Source of the DNA: Branchiostoma floridae
Taxonomy: Eukaryota > Chordata > Leptocardii > Amphioxiformes > Branchiostomatidae
Assembly (NCBI RefSeq): GCF_000003815.2
Contig: NC_049981.1
Coordinates: 2,991,905-3,055,904 of the forward strand
Reading direction: 5' to 3'
DNA: 64,000 nt
The translations under genes and the position numbers were made by a program. Position 1 is the stretch's first letter, and each line of letters opens with the position of its first letter. Below, piece by piece: positions 57,723-64,000 of the stretch. The notes under the pieces were generated by a model, which searched no databases, was not told where the DNA came from, and saw only the letters and a program-made list of their open reading frames with translations.

Positions 57723-60700
57723 ATGGCATCGCCTGTAAGTTTTACCTCTATTTGGGGGAAAATTGGCTAAAATACGGATTAAATGGGTTTAACTTAACCT
57801 TTTAATTGTAAGTGCGGCTTCCGTTTGCCGATAATAGAGGGTTTGAGCCGCTGTTTTCGCTGTTGATTATGTGGGGAGGGGGGCCATTCACAGTAAATAA
57901 TGAATGCAATATTGTACACTATCAAAGTCGACGAAGTCGTCAAAGTGAATAGACGTAGGATATATTAGACGTAGAATGTGTTGACAGACTCTAACTTCCT
58001 TGCAGTGCATTTCAAGTGCGATACCGATGTTCAAGATCAAGTTCTAAAGTAGTTCTTGAATTACTTAATTAGTTGAATTGACTGTTTCAGGTGGAAACAA
58101 AGCTGGACAAGTTGAAGACTTTCAGAGACATTTCTGCCCTGTCAATGCACCAGCTGAACAAAGAATGCAAAGCAAACAGTGTTAAAACACAATTTTCAAA
58201 GACTGCAAAGATAAACCTACTATGCCTGGCACTGGGGATCTCCACATGTGGCCAGGACAAGCCTTATTCCTTCAACCCACGGATGGACAATCATGGCTTG
58301 ACAAGCACTCAGCTTCAAGAGTACTCAAGACTGACCCCAGCGTACTTGGCAAGGACCGGTTCGTGGACAAAAGAACTACAGTGTTTACCCCCAGTTGACG
58401 ATTCGACAGTTAAGAGCTACCTCCTAAACAGCAAAGTCTTTGACAAAGATCAGCACACCAAATACAAGCTACAGAGACCATTTCAAATGAAAGACTTTGT
58501 TCATTCCATTAAGATAAACCTTGACCCGTCCGAGACATTCATCGCAATTGAAGCCCAGTGCAACTCATCTCAGTCAGGTGCTACTGAGAATGTGAAAGCC
58601 CTGTACATCATTTTGGACAAGATAACCGGACAACCCTATGGAGCGTACTGCACCTGCACAGTCGGGTAAGACATATAAGTCTTCTTAGCTTAATTTCTTA
58701 GCTTAGATGTGTATTAATCAATCCTTTAGTTGCGGAATAATGATATTGAGTACAGTGATATTAATAGGTGCTACACACACTAAGAACCAAGTAATGTAAA
58801 ATACTGTACATATGTCTAAACCTCCTTCTGTTGGAGTTACATTCTTTGTTTATGTATTTACTTCATTGTTGTGGTATACATGTACTGATATTTTAATTTC
58901 TTGGATTTCAGTCTCTACCAGTCTTGTGCCCATGTTGGTGCCACATTATTCCAACTGGCAGACCTTGTGTCCATGGGCTTCACACAACTCCCGGACGATC
59001 CAACCTGCACGGAGAAGCTGTGTGCTTGGACAGACCCTAAATGTAAGTTTTTAAAAATATTTTACATATGTTAAGTGTGTATCAGCAACGCGTTTATAGC
59101 ATTTCCGTTAAATATATCTCACCATTAGATGATAACGCTTTATTCTATTTTTTGAGGGTGAGGTTACTGTGCACAAATTAGACAGTAGTGAGTTTACCGG
59201 GGGTAATATAAATTCCTTCAATTGTGCAAGCGTTGAAGATGGCTAACTACATATTTTCTCTTTCAGCGGCGAAAGTTGAGCCACAGCTTTATAACGACAT
59301 AAAGTTCACCAAAACTGAGAGGAATGTTCGAAGAACGGCGGACAACTTTGGACCAAAGGTTGCCACTGTCAATGAAGATGCCAGAGTCAAAGGGGTTTCT
59401 GTCCTCCGCCAGGGCCTCCTGAATGCTACCCAACACATGAACCAGCATGTCGCGGCCACAAGTGTGCTAACCCCTGCAAACTTTGGTGGAATTGTACGCC
59501 CTCCAGCCACACCAGTTCTGCCCGTCCACATAACTACAGACTCTCCACTCCTTGTGCCAGCCAGGTTTGAAGCCACCCATTCCCAACCTGCTCCCCTTGC
59601 TACTCAACCCATCTCCAAACACATGAATGTCAGCGACTACATCAAATCGTGTAAAACAGATGAAAAGGAAAGAAGGGAGGTGGAAGCAATGACACGAGGA
59701 CAGAACCAGAACCTCAAGTGGTATGCCATGAGGTCAGGTACTCTGACCACAACAAAATTCTATCGTGTTAGTAAACTAATGCAAGGAGGAAAGGCATCAC
59801 CAAGTCGGCTTGTGAGTGACTGTATGGGGGACAAATACAAAAACCTGACAAAGCCACCACAGACAAACATCAAAAGCCTGAAGTGGGGAATAACCCATGA
59901 GTCCGCAGCAAGAACAGCCTACTTCAACATGGAAAAGACAAAACACAAGAACCTGACCATCAAGGAGACCGGGCTTATCATGCACCCTACAAAATCCTAC
60001 CTCAGGGCCAGTCCGGACGGAATTGTACTCTGTAAATGTTGTCCACCAAGAATCTTGGAAATCAAGTGCCCCTACTCTGCAGCAAATGAAAAGATAAGGG
60101 GCAACCCAAAGATCAAGTACATTGAACAAGTGGACAATACGTTGGTCTTAAAGGGGAGTGACTCAGGCTATGTTGAACAAGTGCAGGGTTGCATGGCAAT
60201 TACAAATGTCTACAAGTGTGATTTCGTGATCTACACCGTGAAAGACATCGTGGTCATCCGTGTCGACTTCGACCAAGTTTTCTGGCGTCGCCTAGAACAA
60301 CACCTCGACAGCTTCTTTGAGCAGTATGTGGTGCCAGAACTGTTCCGGCGACAGGGGCATCCGGATGCTATCTACTCTCTGGATGACAGCTCGGAAGCAG
60401 ATATTGAGGTGATCAATGGTTTTTATTTTTCCAGTACTCTCTTAATAATACAGTATTATCATGAATGGAATGTAAGAAACTATTGCAATGTGGAATTCAG
60501 ACTGACAGCTGTTACAGTTCAATGTATCACATCCTTTTATTGGCTTCTTAAAGTTATATGTCATTGTATACTATCATGCATTTCAGGAAGATGTCAATGC
60601 CAACATAACAAAGCCTGAGACACAGCCTGCCAGTGATGATGAAACATCCCAGAAGAGGAAACTTGATGAGGTCTCAGTAAGATTTTTACCTCTTCCATTT

Positions 60701-61483
60701 TATCATATGCATAGTCAAGCACTTAGTATGGTAAAAACAACTATATGTTCTTAAAAAAAATTGTCATTACAATGAAGTTTTGATTTATACACTTACAGGG
60801 CTCGAAATTAGGTGCACAGAACAAAAAAATGGGTGCACATAGTAGTACCAGTAATAGTAGTGGTACAAGTAGTAGTAACACAACATAAAACAAAGATTTG
60901 CTTATATTTTCTGACACTCACAATAAGGAACATGTCAAGAATAAGCTGAATGCTAGTATACAGTAGTACTTTTACATACATAACCCTACACAAATAATTG
61001 GTTGCGCCAGTGCAATCACAGTAAAAAATTGGGTGCACAGTTTCAATTTTGGGTGCACCAGGGTGCACATGAACCCAGTATTTCGAGCCCTTCAAACAAC
61101 AATCGTTCTGTATATCATGAGATTTTCTCTGTATATTGAGATTGACAAATAACATTCAACACATGTTGTACCTTGCTATTCCTTATTTACAGAAGCACTG
61201 TAGTGAAAGCAAGACGAGGAAGACACAAGTTTCTGATGACCTGCCAAAGCACTCCGACCAAACAGACGACACCGTTACCTATTGTGTTGGACCCTGCAAA
61301 CAAGCTCTCGCCGAGGCTGAGGACATTCTGGACGACAATTCGAATGCTAGTGTAGGTTGCGAGTGTCCTTGTGAGTGTGAGGCTTGGTCATGTTGGACAT
61401 GTGCAGGGTATAATGAAGACATGGCAGATAATGACATACTTTGGTACTGCGCAAAATGTCTCAAAGATTGTGGCAAAGGCTAA
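57723..61483 (+). CDS. SWIM / YqaJ-type nuclease / PHD-like protein (6 exons)
   Basis: Exons 57723-57734 (MASP), 58091-58665, 58912-59042, 59267-60408, 60587-60676 and 61193-61483; phases fit, 746 residues. SWIM finger around residues 190-205: YCTCTVGLYQSCAHVGA (C-x-C...C-x-H). YqaJ/lambda-exonuclease core: WGITHESAARTAY (about 445), RASPDGIV (about 485), LEIKCPYS (about 503) and VEQVQGCMA (about 543), which supply the E, D, E-x-K and Q of a PD-(D/E)xK nuclease; all are present. The C-end has a Cys-rich cluster CVGPC...CECPCECEAWSCWTC...WYCAKC, PHD-like. Likely acts on DNA ends in the nucleus. Metazoan YqaJ-SWIM genes are often transposon-linked; the transposase gene converging from the other strand, with stops 116 bases apart, supports that. 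Confidence 0.85.
60796..61091. mobile_element. Short TIR element in the last intron of the YqaJ gene
   Basis: AGGGCTCGAAATTAGGTGCA at the left and GTATTTCGAGCCCT at the right form inverted ends; TGGGTGCAC-type words repeat just inside both. CAGGGCTCGAAAT ends recall hAT-type MITEs. No target duplication could be confirmed. Confidence 0.5.
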
Positions 61484-61599
61484 ATACAGTTCTAAACTAT
61501 AACGCAGCAACAACATGCTGTTCCCACTGTAAAGTAAACAATACATGTGTTACACAGTAAGCACAGTCCATAACGAGAGTTAACCATCAATTTCTAATT

Positions 61600-63896
61600 C
61601 TAAATGAAATCAAAGATGCTTTCTTCTGTCATGTTTGAACCTGATGTACTACTACTCTGACCCTGACGAAGATTGATAATTGGCATCTGAAAGTTGGTCA
61701 TGTACGCACAGACACTGAATATCTGCTCTGTGATGTCCTGCTGGGATATCTTGAGAGTGGAGCCCAGAATGTGGAAAGTGCGTATCCTTTGGATGATTCT
61801 TTCAATGTGAATCCTTGCACTTGAAATGGATTCAGAGTTGGCAGCTTCTTGGGCTGACATCTGTGACCGATTCCGACCCTTAAAGTCTGGTATCACAAGC
61901 CGTACGCCTTTGTCACTCAGTTCCTTTGAAATGTTGAAGCCCTTGTCTGCCATGATCACTGAATTGGGTGGCAGCTGGTTGATGAACTCTTCACTGGTGA
62001 GGGTGATGTGCTTGTCGCTGGCACGACCTCCGTGTCCTTTTGAAACGTAGTTGACCGTAAGGTTAGGTGATAGGCCAACCATGAACTTGACAGTGTCCCT
62101 GTTCTTGTAGTTGGAGTACGTCTCCTTTCTTGCCTGTAGTGTTGTAGCCATCTCGATCTGGAGTTCAGTGCAATCGATGACAGAGATGAGGTGTGGGTAA
62201 CGTCTGTAGCACTCAGGAATTCTGAAAGTGACAATTGAACAAATGTGTTAAGCACAAGACAATACTTAAAATATGTATACTAAGAGACTCAGGACATTCT
62301 AGAAACTTTGTTGCAGTGCCTTACGCACAAGGTAATACTTCTGTATTAAAGACTCAGGACATTCTAGAAACTTTGTTGCAGTGCCTTAAGCACAAGGTAA
62401 TACTTCTGTATTAAAGACTCAGGACATTCTAGAAACTTTGTTGCAGTGCCCGAAGCACAAGAGACTGCTTTTGTATTAAAGATTCAGTACATACATGTTT
62501 GAAACTTCATTACAGTGTCTTAAGAACAAGAGATTAGTTTTGCATTAAAGGACTTGTTGTATTTTGATCATGTATCAACCTTTCAGATACATATGTATGT
62601 GTACTCAGTCAGGTGCAATCGATGACAGAGATGAGGTGTGGGTAACGTCTGTAGCACTCAGGAATTCTGAAAGTGACAATTGAACAAATGTGTTAAGCAC
62701 AAGACAATACTTAAAATATGTATACTAAGAGACTCAGGACATTCTAGAAACTTTGTTGCAGTGCCTTACGCACAAGGTAATACTTCTGTATTAAAGACTC
62801 AGGACATTCTAGAAACTTTGTTGCAGTGCCTTAAGCACAAGGTAATACTTCTGTATTAAAGACTCAGGACATTCTAGAAACTTTGTTGCAGTGCCCGAAG
62901 CACAAGAGACTGCTTTTGTATTAAAGATTCAGTACATACATGTTTGAAACTTCATTACAGTGTCTTAAGAACAAGAGATTAGTTTTGCATTAAAGGACTT
63001 GTTGTATTTTGATCATGTATCAACCTTTCAGATACATATGTATGTGTACTCAGTCAGAATAAAGTAACATGGCAGCCACTGCATTCTTTAATACAGACAC
63101 GATGAATTCCCCTAGTTTAAGGTTGGTAGTAATACCCACGTTTCTTCATTTTCCCAGCTTGTCTTCATTTCAAAGAGGTACCGCAGTTCCCTGTGTAGGA
63201 AGTTGATCCATGTGGTGAAGATCTTTGACACCTGGCTTTCACTGATTCCAAACTTGCTGGCGATTTCCTGGTTGAAGTCACCAGACTTCAGCTTCACCAG
63301 CACTAGGAAGAACTCTTCCTCGAAAGTCAATGTCCTTTCCCTCCCAGTCCTGGAACGTTCACTGTCAATGTCTGTTTCCTGTCCACGCCAATACTTGAGC
63401 CTACCGTTGCTGACAGTTTTCAGATACTCACAGATGGAAGAGAAAACGTCAAAATTTGGCAAGTTTGTACGAACTTGGAAGTCTTTGTCAGAATCTTTTA
63501 TGGTGTCCAAACTGAAGACTTTATTCTTCAACTGACTATTCTCTTCCTCTAACCGCTGGACAGTTTCGTGTAATGCCGCTAGTTCTTCGTCATACACAGA
63601 GGGCTTTGCTCTGCATGTCTCTGGGTAGTCATGTCCATGTTCTTTCCAGACCCGGGTGGTATTTTCCTTTGCTTGTGCAGCCTGTTTTTCCTCCCTCTGC
63701 TTTGCTAGAGCAATCTTTCGCTCAGTGAGTCCCCCTGGAGTCTCGGGAGCAGGGGACCAGGAGTCCTTGCACCAACTGACTGGCGTGACAGTTCCTGCTT
63801 GTTCAGAGGTTCTCGATGGTCTTGACTTGCTTGCCTTTGTCCACGCAAAGATACTCGGGATGTATCCTGGGGACCCTTTGATGTGGGTGCGTATTC
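61600..63896 (-). CDS. THAP-HTH-DDE transposase, partial at the right edge
   Basis: Minus-strand exons 63896-63140 and 62221-61600, phase 2 junction (donor AC/GTGGGT, acceptor CACTTTCAG). 458 residues visible; the 5' exon(s) lie beyond 64000. The first visible residues HIKGSPGYIPSIFAW look like the end of a THAP zinc finger. Next come a coiled coil (VYDEELAALHETVQRLEEEN), a helix-turn-helix (LTFEEEFFLVLVKLKSGDFN, FGISESQVSKIFTTWINFL), and a DDE_Tnp_4 domain: VIDCTELQIE, VIMADKGFNI and ARIHIERIIQRIRTF supply D, D and E. No frameshift is seen. Fits ISL2EU/PIF-Harbinger (PHIS) transposases. The residues between ENEE and IPECY are slightly fewer than I expect for the family, so the donor could be elsewhere. 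Confidence 0.8.
62168..63057. repeat. 445-bp exact tandem duplication in the transposase intron
   Basis: Unit 1 62168-62612, unit 2 62613-63057; no difference is seen by eye. Each unit carries the start of the DDE exon (54 bases, minus strand) with its acceptor, plus the 65-bp minisatellite. The distal copy (minus strand 62666-62613) therefore provides a second acceptor that reads IPECYRRYPHLISVIDCT and then hits a stop. Confidence 0.85.
62286..62548. repeat. Minisatellite, four 65-bp units (repeated again at 62731-62993)
   Basis: GACTCAGGACATTCTAGAAA recurs at 62286, 62351 and 62416; the unit at 62481 is diverged (GATTCAGTACATACATG). The period is exactly 65. The array is carried twice because of the 445-bp duplication. 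Confidence 0.85.
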
Positions 63897-64000
63897 CTAC
63901 AAAAATCCATGGGGAAAAAATAAAGTTGTATTAATCTGTTTTAGACACTTTTCAAATTATTAATTTAAAGTAAGAACATATGGACAAACTATTTGAATAG
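63897..64000 (-). other. Upstream intron of the transposase gene at the window edge
   Basis: Minus strand: polypyrimidine TTTTTGTAG acceptor at 63905-63897. The rest is AT-rich and non-coding. Confidence 0.6.

Noticed and set aside
59224..59266. Internal start ATG for a shorter YqaJ protein
   Set aside because: It lies in the intron just before a good acceptor (TTTCTCTTTCAG) and the upstream exons join in phase, including the SWIM finger.
60409..60618. Extension of YqaJ exon 4 to the stop at 60618
   Set aside because: A GTGATC donor at 60409 and an acceptor at 60586 keep the frame; the extension is AT-rich and hydrophobic, unlike the rest.

Overview
The window looks like nuclear DNA of an invertebrate chordate, most likely an amphioxus (Branchiostoma-like). 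The basis is intron-rich genes with small exons and GT-AG introns, several dispersed repeats that I associate with lancelet genomes, and a large CUB/sushi adhesion GPCR of a kind expanded in that lineage. No species-level proof is possible from reading alone. Three 100-base N runs mark scaffold gaps (7358-7457, 40427-40526, 42358-42457).

Layout. (1) 443-5376, plus strand: the last eight visible exons of a USP8-like ubiquitin protease, entering from the left edge. (2) 5377-23604: about 18 kb with no convincing large gene. It is built from transposon relics: a 2.16-kb TIR element with TA target duplication, a 577-bp internally deleted mariner, a 985-bp element carrying GGGGTCC/GGACCCC palindromes, foldback MITEs and a family beginning AAGGAGGTTATATTTT. 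A small two-exon coding candidate lies at 13472-13794, with a related segment near 18050. (3) 23605-53118, plus strand: one very large adhesion G-protein-coupled receptor gene. I can place 39 exons whose phases all fit and that sum to 2,236 codons: signal peptide, 12 CUB domains (two exons each), two sushi domains, a hormone-receptor-like segment, GAIN domain, GPS cleavage site and seven membrane helices. Its introns hold many repeats, and an 884-bp stretch next to two gaps is exactly duplicated. (4) 53119-57722: repeats, including large inverted repeats. (5) 57723-61483, plus strand: a six-exon gene for a 746-residue protein with a SWIM zinc finger, a YqaJ/lambda-exonuclease-type nuclease and a PHD-like cysteine cluster. 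(6) 61600-63896, minus strand: a converging THAP-HTH-DDE transposase gene, partial at the right edge, with apparently intact D, D, E residues. Items 5 and 6 together resemble a two-gene ISL2EU-type (PHIS superfamily) transposon, or a locus derived from one.

The two most interesting systems are the 12-CUB adhesion receptor, which contains two GC-AG introns, one of them abutting an in-frame stop that could give a soluble ectodomain, and the nuclease plus transposase pair, whose transposase intron carries a tandem copy of its own exon start, a possible decoy exon.
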